From assembly GCA_964035575.1 (NCBI GenBank), contig OZ037867.1, positions 558,001-622,000 of the forward strand: a stretch of DNA of 64,000 nucleotides, given 5' to 3'. Under the pieces are notes generated by a model. It saw only the letters and a program-made list of their open reading frames with translations. It did not search any database and was not told where the DNA came from. The position numbers and the translations under genes are program-made. Positions within the stretch are counted from its first letter, which is position 1; the number at the start of each line of letters is the position of its first letter. Source of the DNA: Rhynchopus sp. YZ270_cl-10 (taxonomy: Eukaryota > Euglenozoa > Diplonemea > Diplonemida > Diplonemidae). Positions 9,216 through 19,586 of the stretch are shown here, piece after piece.

Positions 9216-9545
9216 TCCCATACCCCACCAAACCACCCTCAAAGGTTCGCAAACCCTCCAAAACCCTCCCCAACCCTCGCATAACCCACCATACCCTTCC
9301 ATACCGCACGGTGGCCTTTTTTTTGGGGGTAATCACGTGCCATACTCTACTAAAACCGACCATACCCTGTCAGACACTACCTCACCAAGCCACACAGTGC
9401 CACAAAGTGCCAAAAAGTGCCACAAAGTGCAAAAAAACCGCCCACAAACTGTGCCACACCATGCCACACTGTACCAAACCAGGCCATACTATGCCACACC
9501 GAGCCATACGCTGCCATACACTTACTAACCCTCTCAAACCCCCCT
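9215..9545 (+). repeat. Degenerate short-motif repeats (AACCCTCC-like, then GCCACAAAGT-like)
   Basis: From 9225 to 9300 the sequence is built of loose AACCCTCC/AAACCACC heptamers to octamers. From 9340 to 9530 it is built of 10-11 base GCCACAAAGT / GCCATACC / GCCACACC variants. Copies are too diverged for a clean consensus. It borders the left edge of the satellite. Confidence 0.6.
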
Positions 9546-9589
9546 AAAGCCTCCCAAACCCAAATGTCCGTTACGTCAACTAGCCAGAT

Positions 9590-10165
9590 ATTCCTAAACA
9601 CTGGTGTTTAGGTTTTTACTGTTGCTCTCTCCCCAACCCCCCTACCCCCTGTGGCACCCCTCCCCCCGGGTGGGGTACCCGAAAAATGACCATTTCGCGA
9701 AAATACGCCAAAGTGTAAGATTTTTTCGGCATTGGAAAGATTGGGCCAAAAATCCAGCCCTTACCAAAGCAGATCGCTGAGAGATTTGTTACTAATTCCT
9801 AATTTCGTGTCGCGAGTTTACGTGTAAAATGCCTTAGGAACCGTGCGTTCCTTAAGGATTCTGTAGGCAAAACAGGCGATTTTCACCAAAAACCGGGATT
9901 TTCGCCTTTTTGGGTGGTTTTTTGGGCCCATACCTGGCCCGGTGGGCTGGGAAACGCTATTCTGGGGTGTTAGAACCGTGTGTAGGCCGTTTTGTGGGTA
10001 AAAACAAGCCAAAAACCATGCACAACGTGGTGTTCTGTGACCAGTCTGATGTTTTAACTAGGTTAAGATCCTTGACGATCGAGTCCGTTTTGTGCCAGAA
10101 GATCTCGCTCATCAACCACACGAGCCAGCAGAAAGTGTTTAGGATTCGCAAAACTAAATTTCCGA
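9590..10165 (+). repeat. Diverged edge copy of the satellite complex unit
   Basis: It follows the 736-bp unit in order. First comes a 9-bp-arm hairpin (9593-9612), then a C-rich segment ending GGGGTACC and CCAAAGTGTAAGATTTTTTC. Then come CAGATCGCTGAGAGATT, TCGTGTCGCGAGTTTACGTG, CCTTAGGAACCGTGCGTTCC and finally GGATTCGCAAAACTAAAT. It differs from the core copies at many positions and lacks the GT-rich CGTTGCGTT part. It marks the left boundary of the satellite. Confidence 0.85.
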
Positions 10166-10224
10166 CAAAACTAATGAAGACAAAGCTTAAACTGGATTGC
10201 AACTCAGGAAATCCAGAAAAAACA

Positions 10225-13200
10225 GAACAAAAAGTTCAATCTCAGAAATGTAACAAAACGAACAATCGAAATATGTCCGTTTCACCCGTAACAAAACGCA
10301 CCTTCTTAAATCGTAAGTTATGTATGCAACAGAACGGACCGTCTAAAAGCGCCGGTTTTGTACGTAACAAAACGCACCGTCTAAAAGCGCCGGTTTTGTA
10401 CGTAACAAAACGCACCGTCTAAAAGCGTCGGTTTTGTACGCAACAGAACGCACCGTCTAAAAGCGTCGGTTTTGTACGCTACAAAACGCACCGTCTAAAA
10501 GCGTCGGTTTTGTACGCAACAGAACGCACCGTCTAAAAGCGTCGGTTTTGTAAGTAACAAAACGCACCGTCTAAAAGCGTCGGTTTTGTACGCAACAGAA
10601 CGCACCGTCTAAAAGCGCCGGTTTTGTACGCAACAGAACGCACCGTCTAAAAGCGTCGGTTTTGTACGTAACAAAACGCACCGTCTAAAAGCGCCGGTTT
10701 TGTACGCAACAGAACGCACCGTCTAAAAGCGTCGGTTTTGTACGCTACAAAACGCACCGTCTAAAAGCGTCGGTTTTGTACGCTACAAAACGCACCGTCT
10801 AAAAGCGTCGGTTTTGTACGCTACAAAACGCACCGTCTAAAAGCGTCGGTTTTGTACGCTACAAAACGCACCGTCTAAAAGCGTCGGTTTTGTACGCTAC
10901 AAAACGCACCGTCTAAAAGCGTCGGTTTTGTACGCTACAAAACGCACCGTCTAAAAGCGTCGGTTTTCTACGCTACAAAACGCACCGTCTAAAAGCGTCG
11001 GTTTTGTACGCAACAGAACGCACCGTCTAACAGCGTCGGTTTTGTACGCAACAGAACGCACCGTCTAAAAGCGCCGGTTTTCTACGCTACAAAACGCACC
11101 GTCTAAAAGCGTCGGTTTTGTACGCTACAAAACGCACCGTCTAACAGCGTCGGTTTTGTACGCAACAGAACGCACCGTCTAAAAGCGTCGGTTTTGTACG
11201 CTACAAAACGCACCGTCTAAAAGCGCCGGTTTTGTACGCAACAGAACGCACCGTCTAAAAGCGTCGGTTTTGTACGTAACAAAACGCACCGTCTAAAAGC
11301 GTCGGTTTTGTACGCAACAAAACGCACCGTCTAAAAGCGCCGGTTTTGTACGCTACAAAACGCACCGTCTAAAAGCGCCGGTTTTGTACGCAACAGAACG
11401 CACCGTCTAAAAGCGTCGGTTTTGTACGCAACAGAACGCACCGTCTAAAAGCGCCGGTTTTGTACGCAACAGAACGCACCGTCTAAAAGCGTCGGTTTTG
11501 TACGTAACAAAACGCACCGTCTAAAAGCGTCGGTTTTGTACGCAACAAAACGCACCGTCTAAAAGCGCCGGTTTTGTACGCTACAAAACGCACCGTCTAA
11601 AAGCGCCGGTTTTGTACGCAACAGAACGCACCGTCTAAAAGCGTCGGTTTTGTACGCAACAGAACGCACCGTCTAAAAGCGTCGGTTTTGTACGCTACAA
11701 AACGCACCGTCTAAAAGCGTCGGTTTTGTACGCAACAAAACGCACCGTCTAAAAGCGCCGGTTTTGTACGCTACAAAACGCACCGTCTAAAAGCGCCGGT
11801 TTTGTACGCAACAGAACGCACCGTCTAAAAGCGTCGGTTTTGTACGCAACAGAACGCACCGTCTAAAAGCGTCGGTTTTGTACGCTACAAAACGCACCGT
11901 CTAAAAGCGTCGGTTTTGTACGCTACAAAACGCACCGTCTAAAAGCGTCGGTTTTGTACGCTACAAAACGCACCGTCTAAAAGCGTCGGTTTTGTACGCT
12001 ACAAAACGCACCGTCTAAAAGCGTCGGTTTTGTACGCTACAAAACGCACCGTCTAAAAGCGTCGGTTTTGTACGCTACAAAACGCACCGTCTAAAAGCGT
12101 CGGTTTTGTACGCTACAAAACGCACCGTCTAAAAGCGTCGGTTTTGTACGCAACAGAACGCACCGTCTAAAAGCGTCGGTTTTGTACGCTACAAAACGCA
12201 CCGTCTAAAAGCGTCGGTTTTGTACGCTACAAAACGCACCGTCTAAAAGCGTCGGTTTTGTACGCTACAAAACGCACCGTCTAAAAGCGTCGGTTTTGTA
12301 CGCTACAAAACGCACCGTCTAAAAGCGTCGGTTTTGTACGCAACAGAACGCACCGTCTAAAAGCGTCGGTTTTGTACGCTACAAAACGCACCGTCTAAAA
12401 GCGTCGGTTTTGTACGCTACAAAACGCACCGTCTAAAAGCGTCGGTTTTGTACGCTACAAAACGCACCGTCTAAAAGCGTCGGTTTTGTACGCTACAAAA
12501 CGCACCGTCTAAAAGCGTCGGTTTTGTACGCTACAAAACGCACCGTCTAAAAGCGTCGGTTTTGTACGCTACAAAACGCACCGTCTAAAAGCGTCGGTTT
12601 TGTACGCAACAGAACGCACCGTCTAAAAGCGTCGGTTTTGTACGCTACAAAACGCACCGTCTAAAAGCGTCGGTTTTGTACGCTACAAAACGCACCGTCT
12701 AAAAGCGTCGGTTTTGTACGCAACAAAACGCACCGTCTAAAAGCGCCGGTTTTGTACGCTACAAAACGCACCGTCTAAAAGCGCCGGTTTTGTACGCAAC
12801 AGAACGCACCGTCTAAAAGCGTCGGTTTTGTACGCAACAGAACGCACCGTCTAAAAGCGTCGGTTTTGTACGCTACAAAACGCACCGTCTAAAAGCGTCG
12901 GTTTTGTACGCTACAAAACGCACCGTCTAAAAGCGTCGGTTTTGTACGCTACAAAACGCACCGTCTAAAAGCGTCGGTTTTGTACGCTACAAAACGCACC
13001 GTCTAAAAGCGTCGGTTTTGTACGCTACAAAACGCACCGTCTAAAAGCGTCGGTTTTGTACGCTACAAAACGCACCGTCTAAAAGCGTCGGTTTTGTACG
13101 CTACAAAACGCACCGTCTAAAAGCGTCGGTTTTGTACGCAACAGAACGCACCGTCTAAAAGCGTCGGTTTTGTACGCTACAAAACGCACCGTCTAAAAGC

Positions 13201-13628
13201 GTCGGTTTTGTACGCTACAAAACGCACCGTCTAAAAGCGTCGGTTTTGTACGCTACAAAACGCACCGTCTAAAAGCGTCGGTTTTGTACGCTACAAAACG
13301 CACCGTCTAAAAGCGTCGGTTTTGTACGCAACAGAACGCACCGTCTAAAAGCGTCGGTTTTGTACGCTACAAAACGCACCGTCTAAAAGCGTCGGTTTTG
13401 TACGCTACAAAACGCACCGTCTAAAAGCGTCGGTTTTGTACGCTACAAAACGCACCGTCTAAAAGCGTCGGTTTTGTACGCTACAAAACGCACCGTCTAA
13501 AAGCGTCGGTTTTGTACGCTACAAAACGCACCGTCTAAAAGCGTCGGTTTTGTACGCTACAAAACGCACCGTCTAAAAGCGTCGGTTTTGTACGCTACAA
13601 AACGCACCGTCTAAAAGCGTCGGATTTT
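10225..13628 (+). repeat. 38-bp satellite array 0 (about 86 units, left edge)
   Basis: Tandem 38-bp units have core AAAACGCACCGTCTAAAAGC followed by GTCGGTTTTGTACGCT. The first units (10225-10345) are degenerate, and regular repetition starts near 10340. Units vary at a few fixed positions: GCGTCGG or GCGCCGG; GCTACAAAAC, GCAACAGAAC, GCAACAAAAC or GTAACAAAAC. The left part mixes variants, while the right part is nearly uniform GCTACAAAAC with GCGTCGG. The last unit ends GTCGGATTTT and abuts the hairpin CCTTAACAC. It is the longest array in the window. Confidence 0.95.
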
Positions 13629-13649
13629 CCTTAACACTCTGTGTTAAGG
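13629..13649. repeat. Unit-start hairpin CCTTAACAC-TCT-GTGTTAAGG
   Basis: A perfect 9-bp stem with a 3-base loop opens every full 736-bp unit (here 13629, again 13661, 14397, 15133). It sits directly after each 38-bp array. The diverged edge copy at 9593-9612 keeps the stem with a paired substitution. Confidence 0.9.
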
Positions 13650-13660
13650 TTTTTAAGGTT

Positions 13661-15868
13661 CCTTAACACTCTGTGTTAAGGTTTTTAAGGTTGCTTTTGT
13701 GGCGTACCCCCCCACCCCTTGGCACCCCCGACGGGGTACCCCAAAAAATGACATTTCTCGCAGAGGCGCCAAAGTGTAAGATTTTTTCGGCATTGGAAAG
13801 ATAGGGCCAAAAATCGAGTTATTACTAAATCAGATCGCTGAGAGATTAGTTTTTAATTCCTATTTTCGTGTCGCGAGTTTACGTGTAAAATGCCTTAGGA
13901 ACCGTGCGTTCCTTAAGGGTTCTTAAGGATTCTACAGGGAAAACAGGTGTTTTGGCCAGAAACCCGGTTTTTCAGGCAGGTAACCGGGTTTGCGGCTTGG
14001 GAAACGTGCCAACGCGGTGTGATAACCATGCGTGGGGGTTTGTAACCACTCGTTGCGTACACATAGCTACGTGCACATCGGTTGCGTTACGTTACATGCG
14101 TTGCGTTCGTAGCGTGCAGATCGTTACGTACAGAGCGCAACGAACAGAGCGGTTGCGTTGCGTTGGTTGTGTTCGGTTGGTTACGTTCGTTGCGTTCCGA
14201 TCGTTACGTGCACATCGGTTACGGTTCGTTGCATGCGTTGCGCTCGTTGCATATATATCGTTACGTACACATCGGTTGCGTTGTGTTGGTTGTGTTTCTT
14301 GACACATCTTCGTGGGTACCTTTTCGTTTCTTTTCAGATCTTTGCATACATCAACCACGATCAATAGGGAGTGTTAAGGATTAGCAAAACTAAATTCCTT
14401 AACACTCTGTGTTAAGGTTTTTAAGGTTGCTTTTGTGGCGTACCCCCCCACCCCTTGGCACCCCCGACGGGGTACCCCAAAAAATGACATTTCTCGCAGA
14501 GGCGCCAAAGTGTAAGATTTTTTCGGCATTGGAAAGATAGGGCCAAAAATCGAGTTATTACTAAATCAGATCGCTGAGAGATTAGTTTTTAATTCCTATT
14601 TTCGTGTCGCGAGTTTACGTGTAAAATGCCTTAGGAACCGTGCGTTCCTTAAGGGTTCTTAAGGATTCTACAGGGAAAACAGGTGTTTTGGCCAGAAACC
14701 CGGTTTTTCAGGCAGGTAACCGGGTTTGCGGCTTGGGAAACGTGCCAACGCGGTGTGATAACCATGCGTGGGGGTTTGTAACCACTCGTTGCGTACACAT
14801 AGCTACGTGCACATCGGTTGCGTTACGTTACATGCGTTGCGTTCGTAGCGTGCAGATCGTTACGTACAGAGCGCAACGAACAGAGCGGTTGCGTTGCGTT
14901 GGTTGTGTTCGGTTGGTTACGTTCGTTGCGTTCCGATCGTTACGTGCACATCGGTTACGGTTCGTTGCATGCGTTGCGCTCGTTGCATATATATCGTTAC
15001 GTACACATCGGTTGCGTTGTGTTGGTTGTGTTTCTTGACACATCTTCGTGGGTACCTTTTCGTTTCTTTTCAGATCTTTGCATACATCAACCACGATCAA
15101 TAGGGAGTGTTAAGGATTAGCAAAACTAAATTCCTTAACACTCTGTGTTAAGGTTTTTAAGGTTGCTTTTGTGGCGTACCCCCCCACCCCTTGGCACCCC
15201 CGACGGGGTACCCCAAAAAATGACATTTCTCGCAGAGGCGCCAAAGTGTAAGATTTTTTCGGCATTGGAAAGATAGGGCCAAAAATCGAGTTATTACTAA
15301 ATCAGATCGCTGAGAGATTAGTTTTTAATTCCTATTTTCGTGTCGCGAGTTTACGTGTAAAATGCCTTAGGAACCGTGCGTTCCTTAAGGGTTCTTAAGG
15401 ATTCTACAGGGAAAACAGGTGTTTTGGCCAGAAACCCGGTTTTTCAGGCAGGTAACCGGGTTTGCGGCTTGGGAAACGTGCCAACGCGGTGTGATAACCA
15501 TGCGTGGGGGTTTGTAACCACTCGTTGCGTACACATAGCTACGTGCACATCGGTTGCGTTACGTTACATGCGTTGCGTTCGTAGCGTGCAGATCGTTACG
15601 TACAGAGCGCAACGAACAGAGCGGTTGCGTTGCGTTGGTTGTGTTCGGTTGGTTACGTTCGTTGCGTTCCGATCGTTACGTGCACATCGGTTACGGTTCG
15701 TTGCATGCGTTGCGCTCGTTGCATATATATCGTTACGTACACATCGGTTGCGTTGTGTTGGTTGTGTTTCTTGACACATCTTCGTGGGTACCTTTTCGTT
15801 TCTTTTCAGATCTTTGCATACATCAACCACGATCAATAGGGAGTGTTAAGGATTAGCAAAACTAAATT
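13661..15868 (+). repeat. Three tandem 736-bp units of block 1
   Basis: Copies start at 13661, 14397 and 15133 with exact 736-bp spacing and no differences seen by eye. Each contains the hairpin, a C-rich stretch ending CGACGGGGTACCCC, a CGCGAGTTTACGTG segment, an imperfect stem around CCTTAGGAAC/GTTCCTTAAGG, a CCCGGTTTTTCAGG segment, a GT-rich CGTTGCGTT tract and the 3' end GGATTAGCAAAACTAAAT. Confidence 0.95.
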
Positions 15869-16195
15869 GCTTTTGTGGCGTACCCCCCCACCCCTTGGCA
15901 CCCCCGACGGGGTACCCCAAAAAATTGCTTTTGTGGCGTACCCCCCCACCCCTTGGCACCCCCGACGGGGTACCCCAAAAAATGACATTTCTCGCAGAGG
16001 CGCCAAAGTGTAAGATTTTTTCGGCATTGGAAAGATAGGGCCAAAAATCGAGTTCTTACTAAATCAGATCGCTGAGAGATTAGTTTTTAATTCCTATTTG
16101 AGTTGACGGTCTTGAAAACACTTCGCTGGCTGGTGTGTCAAACGGTCTGTGTATGGTTTGCACGTAACGCTCTACGTATACGATACGATCTGTAT

Positions 16196-16447
16196 GCAAC
16201 GAACGCAACGCATGCAACGCAACGCAACCGATGCGTACGTTACGATCTGTATGCAACGAACACAACGCAACGAACGCAAACCAACGCAACGCATACAACG
16301 CAACGCAACCGATGCGTACGTTACGATCTGTCTGCAACGAACGCAACGCATGCAACGCAACGCAACCGATGCGTACGTAGCGATCTGTCTGCAACGAACG
16401 CAACGCATGCAACACAACGCAACCGATGCGTACGTTACGAGCGGTCT
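16196..16447. repeat. 57-bp subrepeat, four copies
   Basis: Copies begin GCAACGAACGCAACGCATGC at 16196, 16253, 16334 and 16391. The spacings are 57, 81 (24-bp insertion) and 57. The sequence is the reverse complement of the GT-rich tract in the 736-bp units and in the module at 17280-17580. Form-B blocks have three copies. Because 57 is a multiple of three, several frames stay open. Confidence 0.9.
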
Positions 16448-16642
16448 GTACGAAAGAATGCTACTGGTTTAACGCCATCGCGTTAACGCAACACCTGCGC
16501 CGCTGTGACACTTCGCTGGCTCGTGTGGTTGTGATAACGGAACGGTCTACACGTGCGTTACACACAACGGTCTTCGTATACGATACACACAACGCTATGC
16601 ATATGCGATACACGCGTTAACCGCATCGTGTGGTTACCAAAC

Positions 16643-16665
16643 GCAGCCCACCTACGGTGGGCTGC
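16643..16665. repeat. Hairpin GCAGCCCACC-TAC-GGTGGGCTGC
   Basis: A perfect 10-bp GC-rich stem with a 3-base loop lies in the inverted module. It is present once per block (for example at 22464, 28498 and 34319). Its role is unknown. Confidence 0.85.
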
Positions 16666-16804
16666 TGCAACTCGTGCCGTGTGTGGCCCATGCATGGTTC
16701 TCACAGCTCGCTGGCACGTTTCCCAAGCCGCAAACCCGGTTACCCGCCTGAAAAACCGGGTTTTTGGCCAAAACGCCTGTTTTGCCTGTAGAACCCTTAA
16801 GAAA

Positions 16805-16821
16805 CACGTGTATAAAAGGGG
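16805..16821 (+). promoter_or_regulatory. Putative TATA promoter in each satellite block (CACGTG-TATAAAAGGGG)
   Basis: An E-box-like CACGTG is followed immediately by a canonical TATAAAAGGGG in the spacer between the inverted and direct modules. The TATA recurs at 22632, 28666, 34487, 40521, 45724 and 51374. If used on the plus strand, transcription would run through the right module into the next 38-bp array. A small palindrome TGACACCCTTGTGTCA lies about 10 bp downstream. Transcription is inference. Confidence 0.4.
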
Positions 16822-17069
16822 TACTCGTGACACCCTTGTGTCAGGGTCTCTAACGGTTTAACGCTTCGCTGAGCCTATACACCCCCCAAAAAGTGTCCGA
16901 TCTTTCCAAAGAAAAAGTTTTTTCGGCTGTGCGAAGCTTCTACACCCTCTAAAAAAAACCGGTTTTTGGTCGGATCCAGCAGGGGGGGGGGAGACTGAAG
17001 GGGTTAGAGGAGGATAGAGGAGGACTGAGGGGGTTAGACCGGGGTGGCGAGAAAAGCAACCTTTAAAAA

Positions 17070-17093
17070 CTAGAAAACACAAGTGTTTTCTAG
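17070..17093. repeat. Palindrome CTAGAAAACAC-AA-GTGTTTTCTAG
   Basis: A perfect 11-bp inverted repeat with a 2-base centre lies at the junction of the central spacer and the right-hand module. It is present in every block. Confidence 0.85.
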
Positions 17094-17685
17094 AATTTTC
17101 GTGTCGCGAGTTTACGTGTAAAATGACTTAGGAACCGTGCGTTCCTTAAGGGTTCTTAAGGATTCTACAGGGAAAACAGGCGTTTTGGCCAAAAACACGG
17201 TTTTTCAGGCAGGTAACCGGGTTTGCGGCTTGGGAAACGTGCCAACGCGGTGTGCGAACCATGCGTGGGGGTTTGTAACCACTCGTTGCGTTGGTTGCGT
17301 TGCGTTCGTTACGTAGCGTTCGTTGCATACAGATCGCTACGTACACATAGGTTACGTAGTGTTGCATGCGTTGCGTTCGTTGTGTAGAGATCGTTACGTA
17401 CAGAGCGCAACGTATGGAGCGGTTGCGTTGCGTTGGTTGTGTTCGGTTGGTTACGTTCGTTGCGCACAGATAGTGACGCACGCATCGGTTCCGTTGTGTT
17501 GGATGAGATGCGTTGGTTGTGTTCGGTTGGTTAAGTTCGTTGCGTTCAGATCGTTGCGCACACATCGGTAGCGTTGTGTTGGTTGTGTCGTTGACACATG
17601 TTCGTGGGAATCTGTTCGTTTTTTCAGATCTTTGCATACATCAACCACGATCAATAGGGAGTGTTAAGGATTAGCAAAACTAAAT

Positions 17686-19586
17686 CTACGCTACAAAACG
17701 CACCGTCTAAAAGCGTCGGTTTTGTACGCAACAAAACGCACCGTCTAAAAGCGCCGGTTTTGTACGCAACAGAACGCACCGTCTAAAAGCGTCGGTTTTG
17801 TACGCAACAAAACGCAACGTCTAAAAGCGCCGGTTTTGTACGCTACAGAACGCACCGTCTAAAAGCGTCGGTTTTGTACGCAACAGAACGCACCGTCTAA
17901 AAGCGTCGGTTTTGTACGCAACAGAACGCACCGTCTAAAAGAGCCGGTTTTGTACGCTACAAAACGCACCGTCTAAAAGCGCCGGTTTTGTACGCTACAA
18001 AACGCACCGTCTAAAAGCGCCGGTTTTGTACGCTACAAAACGCACCGTCTAAAAGCGCCGGTTTTGTACGCAACAGAACGCACCGTCTAAAAGCGTCGGT
18101 TTTGTACGCAACAAAACGCAACGTCTAAAAGCGCCGGTTTTGTACGCTACAGAACGCACCGTCTAAAAGCGTCGGTTTTGTACGCAACAAAACGCACCGT
18201 CTAAAAGCGCCGGTTTTGTACGCAACAGAACGCACCGTCTAAAAGCGTCGGTTTTGTACGCAACAAAACGCAACGTCTAAAAGCGCCGGTTTTGTACGCT
18301 ACAGAACGCACCGTCTAAAAGCGTCGGTTTTGTACGCAACAGAACGCACCGTCTAAAAGCGTCGGTTTTGTACGCAACAGAACGCACCGTCTAAAAGAGC
18401 CGGTTTTGTACGCTACAAAACGCACCGTCTAAAAGCGCCGGTTTTGTACGCTACAAAACGCACCGTCTAAAAGCGCCGGTTTTGTACGCAACAGAACGCA
18501 CCGTCTAAAAGCGTCGGTTTTGTACGCAACAAAACGCACCGTCTAAAAGCGTCGGTTTTGTACGCAACAGAACGCACCGTCTAAAAGCGTCGGTTTTGTA
18601 CGCAACAAAACGCACCGTCTAAAAGCGCCGGTTTTGTACGCTACAAAACGCACCGTCTAAAAGCGCCGGTTTTGTACGCTACAAAACGCACCGTCTAAAA
18701 GCGTCGGTTTTCTACTCTACAAAACGCACCGTCTAAAAGCGCCGGTTTTGTACGCTACAAAACGCACCGTCTAAAAGCGCCGGTTTTGTACGCAACAGAA
18801 CGCACCGTCTAAAAGCGTCGGTTTTGTACGTAACAAAACGCACCGTCTAAAAGCGTCGGTTTTGTACGCAACAGAACGCACCGTCTAAAAGCGTCGGTTT
18901 TGTACGCTACAAAACGCACCGTCTAAAAGCGTCGGTTTTGTACGCAACAGAACGCACCGTCTAAAAGCGTCGGTTTTGTACGCTACAAAACGCACCGTCT
19001 AAAAGCGTCGGTTTTGTACGCAACAGAACGCACCGTCTAAAAGCGTCGGTTTTGTACGCTACAAAACGCACCGTCTAAAAGCGTCGGTTTTGTACGCTAC
19101 AAAACGCACCGTCTAAAAGCGTCGGTTTTGTACGCTACAAAACGCACCGTCTAAAAGCGTCGGTTTTGTACGCTACAAAACGCACCGTCTAAAAGCGTCG
19201 GTTTTGTACGCTACAAAACGCACCGTCTAAAAGCGTCGGTTTTGTACGCAACAGAACGCACCGTCTAAAAGCGTCGGTTTTGTACGCTACAAAACGCACC
19301 GTCTAAAAGCGTCGGTTTTGTACGCTACAAAACGCACCGTCTAAAAGCGTCGGTTTTGTACGCTACAAAACGCACCGTCTAAAAGCGTCGGTTTTGTACG
19401 CTACAAAACGCACCGTCTAAAAGCGTCGGTTTTGTACGCTACAAAACGCACCGTCTAAAAGCGTCGGTTTTGTACGCTACAAAACGCACCGTCTAAAAGC
19501 GTCGGTTTTGTACGCTACAAAACGCACCGTCTAAAAGCGTCGGTTTTGTACGCTACAAAACGCACCGTCTAAAAGCGTCGGATTTT
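17686..19586 (+). repeat. 38-bp satellite array 1 (50 units)
   Basis: It starts CTACGCTACAAAACGCACC after CAAAACTAAAT and ends GTCGGATTTT, so the length is 50 x 38 bp plus one base. The left half mixes unit variants, including CAACGTCTAAAAG and two AAAAGAGCCGG units. The right end is homogeneous. Confidence 0.95.

Larger units (their letters stand above)
13629..17685 (+). repeat. Satellite complex block 1 (form A, 4057 bp)
   Basis: Order: a 32-bp hairpin segment (13629-13660); three 736-bp units (13661-14396, 14397-15132, 15133-15868); a 58-bp C-rich duplication (15869-15926); a partial unit (15927-16098); four copies of a 57-bp subrepeat with an inverted module (16099-16803); a central spacer with a TATA box and a palindrome (16804-17097); and a right-hand module (17098-17685) ending CAAAACTAAAT at the next 38-bp array. 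Frames of up to 163 codons run through it on both strands. They are explained by the 57-bp periodicity and lack gene character. Confidence 0.93.
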
